64,000 nt of DNA from assembly GCF_000410875.1 (NCBI RefSeq), contig NZ_AROI01000003.1, forward strand, positions 229,206 to 293,205. Reading direction: 5' to 3'. The stretch's first letter is position 1. Each line of letters begins with the position of its first letter. The translations under genes were made by a program, and so were the position numbers. Below are positions 31,959-40,250 of this stretch, one piece after another. Origin of the DNA: Halopseudomonas pelagia CL-AP6. Its GTDB lineage: Bacteria > Pseudomonadota > Gammaproteobacteria > Pseudomonadales > Pseudomonadaceae. The notes below the pieces were generated by a model that had not been told where the DNA came from, did no database searches, and saw nothing but the letters and a program-made list of their open reading frames with translations.

Positions 31959-32948
31959 ATGACGCACACTCACTCTATTGCCATCATTGGCGCAGGCTTG
32001 GCCGGCATTAGCGCAGGCACTGCGCTGGCCGCTGAAGGTCAACTGGTCACGTTATTCGACAAAAGCCGTGGTAGTGGTGGGCGTATGAGTAGCAAACGGA
32101 CAGAGTTCGGCGACCTGGATATGGGCGCCCAATACTTTACCGCCCGGGATTCGCATTTTCGCCACGAGTTACGCGACTGGCTGGATAAGGGCTGGGTGAG
32201 TGAATGGGACCCGGCGATGTATTCCTACGATGATCAGGGATTACATAGTTCAAGCGACGACCTACAACGCTTTGTCGGCAACCCGCGCATGACCGGGCTG
32301 TCTCGTGAACTTTTGGCAGGGTTAAATCTGGTCAGTCAGACCCACATCAGCCGTCTGCGGCAGGACGACCAGAGTGGCTGGCTTTTGATAGATGACCAGG
32401 ATCAAGTGCATGGGCCCTTCGAGCGCGTTATTGTCGCCACCCCGGCGCCCCAGGCCATCCCCCTGCTCGAACAGGCGCCGCAACTGGCACACACGGTATC
32501 GCAGGTCCAGATGGACCCCGGCTGGACGTTAGCAGTGGCTTTCCATACGCCGCTGAATACGCCTGTCGAAGCCTGTTTTGTCAGAGCCGGGCCGCTGGAC
32601 TGGATTTCGCGTAATAGTAGCAAACCTGGACGCTCCACCCAGGACAGCTGGGTGCTGCAGTCTACTCCCGAATGGGCGCTCGCCCACCTGGAGACAGACA
32701 AATCAGAGGTCTCCAGGCTGATGCTCGCGGCGTTCAACCAGATCATCGGAGGCCCGATTCCTGAGCCCGCTTTCCTCCATGTTCACCGCTGGCTATACGC
32801 ACGACCAACAGAACCCTGCCAATGGGGAGCCCTCGCTGCTCCTGAGAAAGGCTTGTACGTGTGCGGTGATTGGTGTCTCGGCGGACGTATAGAAAACGCC
32901 TGGCTGAGCGGCCAGCAAGCCGCACGCACGCTAATGGACAAGCGGTGA
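31959..32948 (+). CDS. FAD/NAD(P)-dependent oxidoreductase, renalase-like
   Basis: A 329-residue flavoprotein with N-terminal dinucleotide motif GAGLAGISAGTAL, the RGSGGRMSSKR segment typical of bacterial renalase-like proteins, a second FAD contact RVIVATPAPQA near residue 160 and the C-terminal GDWCLGGRIENAWLSG. Bacterial renalases oxidise isomeric dihydronicotinamides; the substrate here is not known. It is separated from the MerR operon only by the small Trp-rich gene, whose GTG start overlaps its TGA stop (GTGA), so the two are translationally coupled. Confidence 0.85.
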   Translation: MTHTHSIAIIGAGLAGISAGTALAAEGQLVTLFDKSRGSGGRMSSKRTEFGDLDMGAQYFTARDSHFRHELRDWLDKGWVSEWDPAMYSYDDQGLHSSSDDLQRFVGNPRMTGLSRELLAGLNLVSQTHISRLRQDDQSGWLLIDDQDQVHGPFERVIVATPAPQAIPLLEQAPQLAHTVSQVQMDPGWTLAVAFHTPLNTPVEACFVRAGPLDWISRNSSKPGRSTQDSWVLQSTPEWALAHLETDKSEVSRLMLAAFNQIIGGPIPEPAFLHVHRWLYARPTEPCQWGALAAPEKGLYVCGDWCLGGRIENAWLSGQQAARTLMDKR

Positions 32949-33160
32949 ACCAGATCAACCCGCGCAAGCTGCTACTGTCGAAATGGACTGCCAGCCAGCC
33001 AATCAACCGAGAAAAGCACTTTATCGTTATTGAGTGCCAACTGGACGAGCACGACCTGGTGGTCAGCGTCGAACTGCAAGCTGTGCTCACCAAGCGCAGT
33101 CAGCACCTGCCATGGCGAGCACTACAAGACTCTAGTCTGTGGCTGACGGGTTGGCGCTGA
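32945..33160 (+). CDS. TIGR02450-family Trp-rich small protein
   Basis: A 71-residue protein with the family pattern NPRKLLLSKWTA, NREKHFIV, LEAVLTKR-like VELQAVLTKRS and closing W-R-x-L-x-D-S-x-x-W-x-x-GW (WRALQDSSLWLTGW). These small proteins occur next to photolyase or cryptochrome genes in many gammaproteobacteria; their function is unknown. The GTG start is fixed by overlap with the stop of the oxidoreductase and by family length. It is too short to be noticed by length alone, but the motif match is clear. Confidence 0.85.
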   Translation: MNQINPRKLLLSKWTASQPINREKHFIVIECQLDEHDLVVSVELQAVLTKRSQHLPWRALQDSSLWLTGWR

Positions 33161-33180
33161 GCGGCCAAACGATCAAATAC

Positions 33181-33246
33181 TTGTACAAAATAGCAACTGG
33201 TGTACACTAATTCTTATACAGAGACAAAAAGCTGTATAAGAAGGAG
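33181..33246 (+). promoter_or_regulatory. promoter/operator region of the merR-phr operon
   Basis: In order: a TTGTAC -35-like element (33181-33186), a TACACT -10-like element 16 bases further (33203-33208), then the perfect inverted repeat CTTATACA-N12-TGTATAAG (33213-33220 and 33233-33240), directly followed by the ribosome site AAGGAG (33241-33246) of a leader ORF. TGTACA boxes at 33182 and 33201 overlap the promoter. The arrangement suits binding by the MerR-type regulator encoded next; as RNA the repeat could also fold into a hairpin abutting the ribosome site. The elements are seen directly, the binding is inferred. Confidence 0.55.
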
Positions 33247-33251
33247 TTGCT

Positions 33252-33323
33252 ATGCCCCCGTCTCGCTGTTTAACCATTCAGCTATCACACTGCCTGGCAC
33301 CTGCCTTAACGGTGAAGCCATGA
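33252..33323 (+). CDS. 23-codon leader ORF coupled to the MerR gene
   Basis: A short frame beginning MPPSRCLTIQLSHC and ending LTVKP, 23 codons plus TGA. It has by far the best ribosome site in the region (AAGGAG, 5 bases before the ATG), while the merR ATG has only a weak GGTGAAG. Its stop overlaps the merR start as ATGA, so ribosomes finishing the leader can restart on merR. Whether the peptide itself matters, for instance by sensing translation speed, is unknown. It contains two cysteines and two prolines near the start and no run of a single amino acid. Confidence 0.55.
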   Translation: MPPSRCLTIQLSHCLAPALTVKP

Positions 33324-34216
33324 GCGCTTCACCAGAGGCCCTACTACCGATCAGGGAGGTGTCCCGAGTGACCGGGGTCAACGCGGTTACGCTGCGTGCC
33401 TGGGAACGCCGCTATGGATTGATCACCCCACACCGAACCGTCAAAGGCCACCGCCTTTATACTGAAGAAAACGTGCAGCAGATTCAGGCTATTCTCACCT
33501 GGCTCAGCCGTGGTGTGGCTGTCGGCCAGGTAAAGGAACTGCTGCATGCGCCGCAACCCTTGATAGGTACCGCCGACTCGTTTTGGCATGAGCGGCAACA
33601 GGACTTTATCGATGCCTTGCTAACCTTCGATGCGCCCATGCTGGAGCAGATATTCAGCCATGCCATGCGCACCTTCAGTGCCCAGCAGGTCGCTCATCAC
33701 TTGTTAGAACCCGTACTGCAGCATCTGCATCAACGTTGGCAGGGGCAATTTGGTAGCCATCTTGAAGAGGTCTTCTGCCATACCTGGCTACACAACCGCA
33801 TGGCCACCCAGTTATACGAAATCAATCAACAGCTGTGCGGAGAGCCGGTACTGCTGGTCAATTTGTCCGAACAACCCTGTGAGCCGAGCCTCTGGCTGTT
33901 GGCCATGATGTTGAATGCCGACGGCATCCGCTATGCGATGCTCGAATGGGAAGTGCCGGCAAGCGAGCTGTCGTTAATAACCGAGCGTTGCAGCGCTGCG
34001 GCCATAGTGCTTTTCAGTGGCCGTGCATTATCCGCCCACCAATTACGCCGGCAATTACCCAAACTGGTTCAGCACCAACCTCTCCCGGTCATGCTCGCTG
34101 GCCCTGCTGCTGCGATTCATCAACAGGTACTCATGGAGCTCGGCGTTCTGACCCTGCCGGAGCGCGCCAGCCTGGCCTACCCTCTTCTGCTTGACCAACT
34201 GCGGACATTACAATGA
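33320..34216 (+). CDS. MerR-family regulator, LitR/CarH-like with degenerate B12 domain
   Basis: A 298-residue transcription factor. Residues 10-77 are a MerR winged helix (IREVSRVTGVNAVTLRAWERRYG...). The rest follows the cobalamin-binding plan of CarH/LitR: a helical bundle (about 90-170) and a Rossmann-like part (175-295). Light-sensing CarH needs a W-x9-E-H motif and an axial His; here Trp140 and Glu150 are present but Val151 replaces the His, and SEQPCEP (183-189) stands where the axial His is expected. B12 binding is thus unlikely. As I recall, a class of Pseudomonas LitR proteins works without B12, through a separate short LOV photoreceptor; none is encoded in this window. It leads the photolyase operon and overlaps phr by 4 bases (ATGA). 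Confidence 0.85.
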   Translation: MSASPEALLPIREVSRVTGVNAVTLRAWERRYGLITPHRTVKGHRLYTEENVQQIQAILTWLSRGVAVGQVKELLHAPQPLIGTADSFWHERQQDFIDALLTFDAPMLEQIFSHAMRTFSAQQVAHHLLEPVLQHLHQRWQGQFGSHLEEVFCHTWLHNRMATQLYEINQQLCGEPVLLVNLSEQPCEPSLWLLAMMLNADGIRYAMLEWEVPASELSLITERCSAAAIVLFSGRALSAHQLRRQLPKLVQHQPLPVMLAGPAAAIHQQVLMELGVLTLPERASLAYPLLLDQLRTLQ

Positions 34217-35649
34217 GTGCAATACAACTATGCTGGCTGCGCAACGATCTGCGCCTGCATGACAACCACGCTCTCTGGCATGCCAGCCAAAGCGGTCCGG
34301 TAGTGGTGGTTTGCTTGCTGACCCCGAGCACCTGGCTGGAGCATGATGACGCACCGGTAAAAGTCGACTTCTGGCGGCGCAATCTGCAGCAACTCGGCGA
34401 GCAACTCAAGGCCCTGAACATTCCGCTACGAGTACTTAACGGCGAGAACTGGGCAACCGCAGCGCAGCAGTTGCAGGATCTGGCAACCGAGTTGAATGCT
34501 CAGGCACTGTTTTTCAATAACGAATATGGCGCGCACGAACAACAACGTGATGACGCAGTAGCCGACGCCTTTAGCGCACAGGGTCTGACCTGCCAGCGTT
34601 TTACCGATCTGATTCTGTTCAAACCCGGCAGTCTTCTGACCCAGTCCGGCAGCATGTTCAAGGTTTACAGCCAATTCCGCAAACAAGCTTACCGACGGCT
34701 GCACAACGGGTTACCCACTTGCCTGCCCGCGCCGAAAGAACAATCCGCTACCGGTATCCAGGCCGATGCGGTGCCGGAGCAGATCGCTGGTTACCAGCCT
34801 GCCAGCAGCCAACAACAGTCGCTTTGGCCGGCCGGTGAAGCGGCAGCCAACGAACGCTTGGCGCTATTCGCCGAGCAGATCATGGCCGACTATGACAGCG
34901 CCCGCGACCGCCCTGATATCGACGGCACCAGCCGCCTCTCGGCGTATCTTGTCTCAGGCGTACTCTCCCCGCGTCAGTGCCTGCATGCTGCGCTAGCCGC
35001 GAACCAAGGTGAATTCGACTCGGGCAATCCGGGTGCCGTTACCTGGGTCAACGAGTTGCTGTGGCGCGAGTTCTACAAGCACATACTGGTCTGTTACCCC
35101 CGTGTGTCAAAGCACCGTGCCTTTCGCCCGGATATGCAGCATATCCCCTGGAGAGATGATTCCCAATCGTTGGCGGCTTGGCAGCAGGGGCGCACAGGCA
35201 TCCCGATCATTGACGCGGCAATGCGCCAACTGCTGTCCACCGGCTGGATGCACAACCGCCTGCGCATGCTGACCGCCATGTTCCTGACCAAGAATCTGTT
35301 GATCGACTGGCAGCATGGCGAGCGCTGGTTTATGCAGCACCTGATCGACGGCGACCTGGCGGCCAATAACGGTGGCTGGCAATGGAGCGCTTCGACCGGC
35401 ACCGATTCAGCACCCTACTTCCGCATATTCAACGCGGTTACCCAGGCGCGCAAATTCGACCCGCAGGGCGACTTCATTCGCACCTGGGTGCCGGAGATCA
35501 GCCACCTCTCCATCAAGCAGATTCACCAACCTCCCGTAGCCGATTTATTTGCCACAGCGACTTATCCGGCTCCGATTGTCGATCTGGGTCAAAGCCGCAG
35601 ACGTGCACTGCAGGTGTTCAAGCGCCAGGGAGAACAACATGACTCATGA
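34213..35649 (+). CDS. phrB: deoxyribodipyrimidine photolyase (class I CPD)
   Basis: Repairs UV-made cyclobutane pyrimidine dimers with blue light. The 478-residue protein has the N-terminal antenna domain (LCWLRNDLRLHDNHAL) and the FAD/DNA region TGWMHNRLRMLTAMFLTKNL, DWQHGERWFM and NNGGWQWSASTGTD-type segment, all in order. It starts inside the end of merR and its own end overlaps the next gene by 11 bases, so its expression is tied to the whole operon. Confidence 0.96.
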   Translation: MSAIQLCWLRNDLRLHDNHALWHASQSGPVVVVCLLTPSTWLEHDDAPVKVDFWRRNLQQLGEQLKALNIPLRVLNGENWATAAQQLQDLATELNAQALFFNNEYGAHEQQRDDAVADAFSAQGLTCQRFTDLILFKPGSLLTQSGSMFKVYSQFRKQAYRRLHNGLPTCLPAPKEQSATGIQADAVPEQIAGYQPASSQQQSLWPAGEAAANERLALFAEQIMADYDSARDRPDIDGTSRLSAYLVSGVLSPRQCLHAALAANQGEFDSGNPGAVTWVNELLWREFYKHILVCYPRVSKHRAFRPDMQHIPWRDDSQSLAAWQQGRTGIPIIDAAMRQLLSTGWMHNRLRMLTAMFLTKNLLIDWQHGERWFMQHLIDGDLAANNGGWQWSASTGTDSAPYFRIFNAVTQARKFDPQGDFIRTWVPEISHLSIKQIHQPPVADLFATATYPAPIVDLGQSRRRALQVFKRQGEQHDS

Positions 35650-36067
35650 TTTTCCGCTGTTTTTCGCCAAAACCTTTGCCCAGCTGGACAAGCACAACCT
35701 TGATCGTTTGGCAGACATTTATGCCGCTGACATCCATTTCACCGATCCGCTGCACGACGTACGCGGCCTGGATGCCATGCGTGAATACTTTGAACAGATG
35801 TACGCCAACGTGACGCATATCGGCTTTGATTTCCATCAATGCGACACCGTGCGCGAGGGCCAGGCCCTGCTGCGCTGGACCATGACCTTTTGCCACCCGC
35901 GCCTGAACAAGGGCCGGGAAATAAAAGTGGAAGGCTGCAGCTGCCTCTTTTTTCACGATCAGCGCGTATCTCGACATATCGATTATTACGATGCCGGCGC
36001 CCTGCTCTATGAGCATATTCCTGTGCTGGGCCCAATCATCCACTGGCTGAAAGGAAGACTGGCATGA
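35639..36067 (+). CDS. nuclear transport factor 2 (SnoaL)-like protein
   Basis: A 142-residue single-domain protein of the NTF2/SnoaL fold: FAKTFAQLDKHNLDRLADIYAADIHFTDPLHDVRGLDAM at the start and VSRHIDYYDAGALLYEHIPVLG near the end. NTF2-like proteins of this type accompany SDR and lipid-modification genes near photolyases; the role, ligand carrier or small enzyme, is unknown. The ATG overlaps the phrB stop by 11 bases, and its stop overlaps the SDR start (ATGA). Confidence 0.85.
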   Translation: MTHDFPLFFAKTFAQLDKHNLDRLADIYAADIHFTDPLHDVRGLDAMREYFEQMYANVTHIGFDFHQCDTVREGQALLRWTMTFCHPRLNKGREIKVEGCSCLFFHDQRVSRHIDYYDAGALLYEHIPVLGPIIHWLKGRLA

Positions 36068-36837
36068 GCGTACAAAAAAGGATCTGGCTGACGGGCGCCT
36101 CTAGCGGCATTGGCCAAGCCATTGCCGCGCAGTTGGCCGCCAAGGGTCATCTGTTAGCGGTTAGCGCACGCCGCGCGGAGCCGCTTCAGGCACTAGCCGA
36201 GCGCTTTCCCGGACAGATATTGGTATTGCCCGTGGACATGACCGATGTCGAGGCAGTGCAACAGGTCGGACAACGGATCACCCAGGCCTGGGGCGCACTC
36301 GACTGGGCAATCCTGAATGCCGGCACCTGTGAATACGTCGACGTCGCCAATTTCGAATCGGCAATGTTTCAGCGCGTCATGCAGGCTAACGTCCAGGGCA
36401 CAGTGCAGTGCATCGAAGCTGCTCTACCCCTGCTACGCAAAGGCATCCAGCCGCGCCTGGTCGGGGTTGGTAGCAGCGTGACTTTCTGTCCGCTGCCTCG
36501 CGCGGCTGCCTACGGTGCTTCCAAAGCGGCGATCCGCTATCTGTTCCAGTCACTTGAACTGGACCTGGCCCAGTGGAATATCGGCGTGACCCTGGTCAGC
36601 CCCGGCTTTGTGGAAACACCACTAACCGCAGCCAATGACTTCCCCATGCCAATGCAGGTCAGTAGCGACGAAGCCGCCGCCATCATTATCAAAGGCATGC
36701 ACCAGGGCAAGCGGGAAATCAGCTTCCCCGGCCCCTTCATTGCCGTGCTCAAGCTAATGGGCCGCTTGCCCAATTGGCTGCGTTTCGCGCTGACCAAGGG
36801 CATGGCACGTCCGACCTCAAACAAGGAAGCCTCATAA
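36064..36837 (+). CDS. short-chain dehydrogenase/reductase
   Basis: A 257-residue classical SDR: cofactor motif TGASSGIG (10-17), NAG near 85, catalytic Ser138, Tyr150 and Lys154 (YGASK). Together with the FAD protein, DUF1365 and the methyltransferase that follow, it probably acts on a lipid or terpenoid; the substrate cannot be read from sequence. It ends with TAATG overlap into the next gene. Confidence 0.9.
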   Translation: MSVQKRIWLTGASSGIGQAIAAQLAAKGHLLAVSARRAEPLQALAERFPGQILVLPVDMTDVEAVQQVGQRITQAWGALDWAILNAGTCEYVDVANFESAMFQRVMQANVQGTVQCIEAALPLLRKGIQPRLVGVGSSVTFCPLPRAAAYGASKAAIRYLFQSLELDLAQWNIGVTLVSPGFVETPLTAANDFPMPMQVSSDEAAAIIIKGMHQGKREISFPGPFIAVLKLMGRLPNWLRFALTKGMARPTSNKEAS

Positions 36838-38096
36838 TGCGTATCGCCGTCGTTGGTTCCGGTATTTCCGGACTGGTCAGTGCCCGTCTGCTATCCCGCC
36901 AGCACGAAGTTACCGTGTTCGAAGCGGCAGACTGGATCGGCGGGCACACCCATACGGTGGATGTCGAAGTCGATGGCAAGGGCTACGCGATAGACACCGG
37001 TTTTATCGTCTTCAACGACTGGACCTATCCGAACTTTATTCGTTTGATGGATCAGTTGGGCGTTGCATCGAACGAAACTGAAATGAGCTTCTCGGTTAAC
37101 CAGCCCGTCACGGGATTGGAGTACAACGGGCACAGCATCAACAGCCTGTTTGCCCAGCGTAGCAACCTGTTCTCGCCCGGCTTTATCGGCATGGTCCGCG
37201 ATATTCTGCGCTTCAACCGTGAGGCATTAGACGACCTGGAGTCGGGCCGCATTCACGCCGAAACCACCTTGGGCGACTACCTAAAGGCCAAAGGTTACGG
37301 GCAGCGCTTTATCAACCATTACATCATCCCGATGGGCGCCGCCATCTGGTCAATGTCACTGGCCGATATGCTGGCGTTTCCACTCGCGTTCTTCGTTCGC
37401 TTTTTCAAGAATCATGGTTTGTTGTCGGTCAGCGACCGGCCGCAGTGGCGGGTTATCAGCGGTGGTTCGCGCTCTTATATCGAGCCACTAATAGCCCCGT
37501 TCAAGGATGCGATCCGGCTTAATTGCCGCGTGCAGAGCGTCATTCGCGATAAGCACGGCGTCAGCCTGATCAGCCCGAGAGGGGAAGAACGCTTCGACAA
37601 GATCATTTTCGCCTGCCATAGCGGTCAAGCGCTGCGTCTGCTGGCCCAGCCAACCGCAGCAGAGCAGTCCATTCTCGGCGCCATCGGCTATGCCGATAAC
37701 GACGTGGTGCTGCATACCGATACCCGCCTGCTGCCCCGCCGCAAGCTGGCCTGGGCCAGCTGGAATTACCGCCTCGACGCTACGCCCAACAGCACGCAGC
37801 AACGCGCCGCAGCCGTGACTTACAACATGAACATCCTGCAAGGCATCGACTCCGACACCACCTTCTGCGTCAGCCTTAATCAGACCGCGGCCATTGACCC
37901 GACGAAAATACTCGGCCAGTTCAGCTATGCGCACCCGCAGTTCAGCCTGGTGGCGGCTGCCGCACAAGCGCGCTGGCAAGAATTGCTCGGCGCCAACCAC
38001 AGCTATTTCTGCGGTGCTTACTGGGCCAATGGTTTCCATGAAGACGGTGTAATGAGTGCACTGCGGGTAACCGAAGCCTTAGGGGAGACCTTGTAA
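36837..38096 (+). CDS. FAD-dependent amine-oxidase-like protein
   Basis: A 419-residue flavoprotein with N-terminal VGSGISGLVSARLLS, the FEAADWIGGHTHTVDV segment and a C-terminal FCGAYWANGFHEDGV contact typical of the group found next to DUF1365 and CFA-synthase-like genes. Relatives belong to the amine oxidase/phytoene-desaturase superfamily. In Rhodobacter sphaeroides a neighbouring gene of the comparable cluster is needed for making furan fatty acids (from memory), so a fatty-acid desaturase role is a reasonable guess. Both ends overlap neighbours by one base (TAATG). Confidence 0.87.
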   Translation: MRIAVVGSGISGLVSARLLSRQHEVTVFEAADWIGGHTHTVDVEVDGKGYAIDTGFIVFNDWTYPNFIRLMDQLGVASNETEMSFSVNQPVTGLEYNGHSINSLFAQRSNLFSPGFIGMVRDILRFNREALDDLESGRIHAETTLGDYLKAKGYGQRFINHYIIPMGAAIWSMSLADMLAFPLAFFVRFFKNHGLLSVSDRPQWRVISGGSRSYIEPLIAPFKDAIRLNCRVQSVIRDKHGVSLISPRGEERFDKIIFACHSGQALRLLAQPTAAEQSILGAIGYADNDVVLHTDTRLLPRRKLAWASWNYRLDATPNSTQQRAAAVTYNMNILQGIDSDTTFCVSLNQTAAIDPTKILGQFSYAHPQFSLVAAAAQARWQELLGANHSYFCGAYWANGFHEDGVMSALRVTEALGETL

Positions 38097-38905
38097 TGTC
38101 CCTGCACAGCGCGCTCTACACCGGGGTAATTCGCCACCGGCGACACGCCCCGCAGGAGCACCATTTCCGCTACCGGATCAGCCTGCTTTGGCTAGACCTT
38201 AGCGAGCAACAGCGCGTATTTTCGATCAGCGGGCTATGGTCAGGGCGCTGGTGGTCACCCATGTGCTTTCGCGAACGTGATTACCTCAAAAACCAGCGTG
38301 CTGCCGGTGAAACACTGAGTGATGCCGCGCGGCGCCTGGTTAGCGAGCACCTAGGCAAGCAGCTTGACGGACCGGTTCGACTGCTGACGCAGGTTCGCAG
38401 CTTCGGCATGCTGTTCAACCCCGTCTCGTTTTTTTATTGCCACGACTGCCAAGACCAACTGCAGGCGATTATCGCCGAAGTCTCCAACACACCGTGGCGC
38501 GAGCGTTTCTGCTACGTCATGGCAACCAATCCGGCGCAGCCGCTGCAGTATTTCGAGCTGGACAAAGCCTTCCATGTATCGCCTTTTCTGCCCCAGGAAC
38601 TGACCTATCGCATGCGCTTCAATCAGCCAGCCGAAACGCTGATGGTGCACATGGAAGACTGGCAACACGAGACACGGCTGTTCGACGCCACTCTGACACT
38701 CTCACGTCAGCCGCTCAGCGCCGCGTTGCTGCGCCGCGAAGCATTGTCCTTCCCCTTCATGGTCAGCAAAACCGTACTGGGGATTTACTGGCAGGCGGTG
38801 CGTCTGGCCTTCAAGCGGATTCCCATTTTCGATCATCGCGCGCCCTCCACACGGACGGCGGCAGCCTCAGCGACTCAGGTAAAGGAGCAGTCCGATGAAA
38901 AATAG
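38096..38905 (+). CDS. DUF1365 protein
   Basis: A 269-residue member of DUF1365, starting LHSALYTGVIRHRRHAPQEHHFRYRI and containing FNPVSFFYCHD near residue 115 and ERFCYVMATNP. The function of DUF1365 is unknown, but it nearly always travels with a CFA-synthase-like methyltransferase and an FAD oxidoreductase, as here. The end overlaps the methyltransferase start by 11 bases. Confidence 0.9.
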   Translation: MSLHSALYTGVIRHRRHAPQEHHFRYRISLLWLDLSEQQRVFSISGLWSGRWWSPMCFRERDYLKNQRAAGETLSDAARRLVSEHLGKQLDGPVRLLTQVRSFGMLFNPVSFFYCHDCQDQLQAIIAEVSNTPWRERFCYVMATNPAQPLQYFELDKAFHVSPFLPQELTYRMRFNQPAETLMVHMEDWQHETRLFDATLTLSRQPLSAALLRREALSFPFMVSKTVLGIYWQAVRLAFKRIPIFDHRAPSTRTAAASATQVKEQSDEK

Positions 38906-40247
38906 CCGATGTGAGTCAACCGCCAGCTGTTGTGACCCCATCAGCCCCGATGTCGGTGAACGTACCCGGGCACTACTGGGCAATACCCGCAACCTCAACG
39001 AGGAAGACAAGACCCGGCGCAGCTGGCTGGTGCGCCTGAGCCGCACGCTGGTTCTCAAGCAGCTCAAGGCCATCCAACGCGGCACCATCACTGTGCATGA
39101 TCAGGGCGAAATCATGCATTTCGGCCAACCTGACGTGGATGGTCTGCATGCCGAGATCCATATGCACAGCCATGCGGCATACCCGATGATTGCCACCAAC
39201 GGCAGCATCGGCTCGGGGGAAGCCTACATTCATCGCTTTTGGACTACGCCCGACCTGACCGCCGTGAGCAAGATATTCGTGCGCAATCTGGAGGTGCTTG
39301 ACGCGATGGAGAGAGGCGTTGCCCGGCTAGGCCTGCCCGCGCTCAAAGCCCTGCAGCGGTTCAATCGCAATACGCTAAGCGGTTCACGGCGCAACATTCA
39401 GGCTCACTATGATCTGGGTAACGAGTTGTTCGAGAACTTTCTCGACCCGACCATGATGTACTCCGCCGCGGTCTTCCCGCCGCAGGGCGACAATCTGGAA
39501 CAGGCTCAACTCAACAAACTGCAACGCATCTGCCGTAAACTCGAGCTGAGCGCGGACGACCACTTGCTGGAGATCGGTACCGGCTGGGGCACTATGGCCA
39601 TCTATGCGGCTCAGCATTATGGCTGTCGCGTGACGACCACGACCCTGTCGAAAGAGCAATTGGCTTATGCCAGCGCCAAGGTCGAGGAGCTGGGACTGCA
39701 GGACCGGGTCACCCTGCTGCTTAAAGATTACCGCGAGCTAACCGGCGAGTACGACAAGCTGGTCTCGATCGAAATGGTCGAGGCGGTCGGCCATGAGTAC
39801 TTCCGTACCTATTTCGAAACCTGCGCTAAATTGCTCAAGCCCCACGGCATGATGCTACTGCAGGCGATCACCATACGCGATCAGCGCTACGATCAAGCTC
39901 GACGCAGCGTCGATTTTATCCAGCGCTATATCTTTCCCGGCGGCTCACTGCCCTCGGTCAGCCTGATTGGTGAACTGACTCGCAAGCACACGGATCTGTC
40001 CATGCTGCACCTGGAAGACATCGGCAGCCACTACGCCCGCACCCTGCGCTTCTGGCACGAGAATCTAAAAACCGCGCGCAGTCACCTTGAGCAGCTGGGG
40101 TATGATGACTACTTCTTCCGGCTCTGGGAATTCTACCTGTGTTACTGCGAGGGTGGCTTTCTGGAGCGCTCGATCGGCACAGCGCAGATACTACTGAGCA
40201 AGCCCGACGCCCGGCCGGAGCTCGACCTGTACAATCTGGGAGCCTGA
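38895..40247 (+). CDS. cyclopropane-fatty-acyl-phospholipid-synthase-like methyltransferase
   Basis: A 450-residue SAM-dependent enzyme that modifies double bonds of membrane lipids. The SAM motif LLEIGTGWGTMA is near residue 220, preceded by IQAHYDLGNELFENFLDP and MMYSAAVFP, and the C-terminal CEGGFLERSIGTAQILLSKP is a family hallmark. The gene is a second-type CFA synthase found in light- and singlet-oxygen-induced clusters, where some relatives add a methyl group (furan fatty acid pathway) rather than a cyclopropane ring. Which product is made here is open. Confidence 0.92.
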   Translation: MKNSRCESTASCCDPISPDVGERTRALLGNTRNLNEEDKTRRSWLVRLSRTLVLKQLKAIQRGTITVHDQGEIMHFGQPDVDGLHAEIHMHSHAAYPMIATNGSIGSGEAYIHRFWTTPDLTAVSKIFVRNLEVLDAMERGVARLGLPALKALQRFNRNTLSGSRRNIQAHYDLGNELFENFLDPTMMYSAAVFPPQGDNLEQAQLNKLQRICRKLELSADDHLLEIGTGWGTMAIYAAQHYGCRVTTTTLSKEQLAYASAKVEELGLQDRVTLLLKDYRELTGEYDKLVSIEMVEAVGHEYFRTYFETCAKLLKPHGMMLLQAITIRDQRYDQARRSVDFIQRYIFPGGSLPSVSLIGELTRKHTDLSMLHLEDIGSHYARTLRFWHENLKTARSHLEQLGYDDYFFRLWEFYLCYCEGGFLERSIGTAQILLSKPDARPELDLYNLGA

Positions 40248-40250
40248 TAT

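Noticed and set aside
38437..38898. Plus-strand frame of 153 codons inside the DUF1365 gene
   Set aside because: Alternate-frame shadow of a clear DUF1365 gene; no ribosome site.
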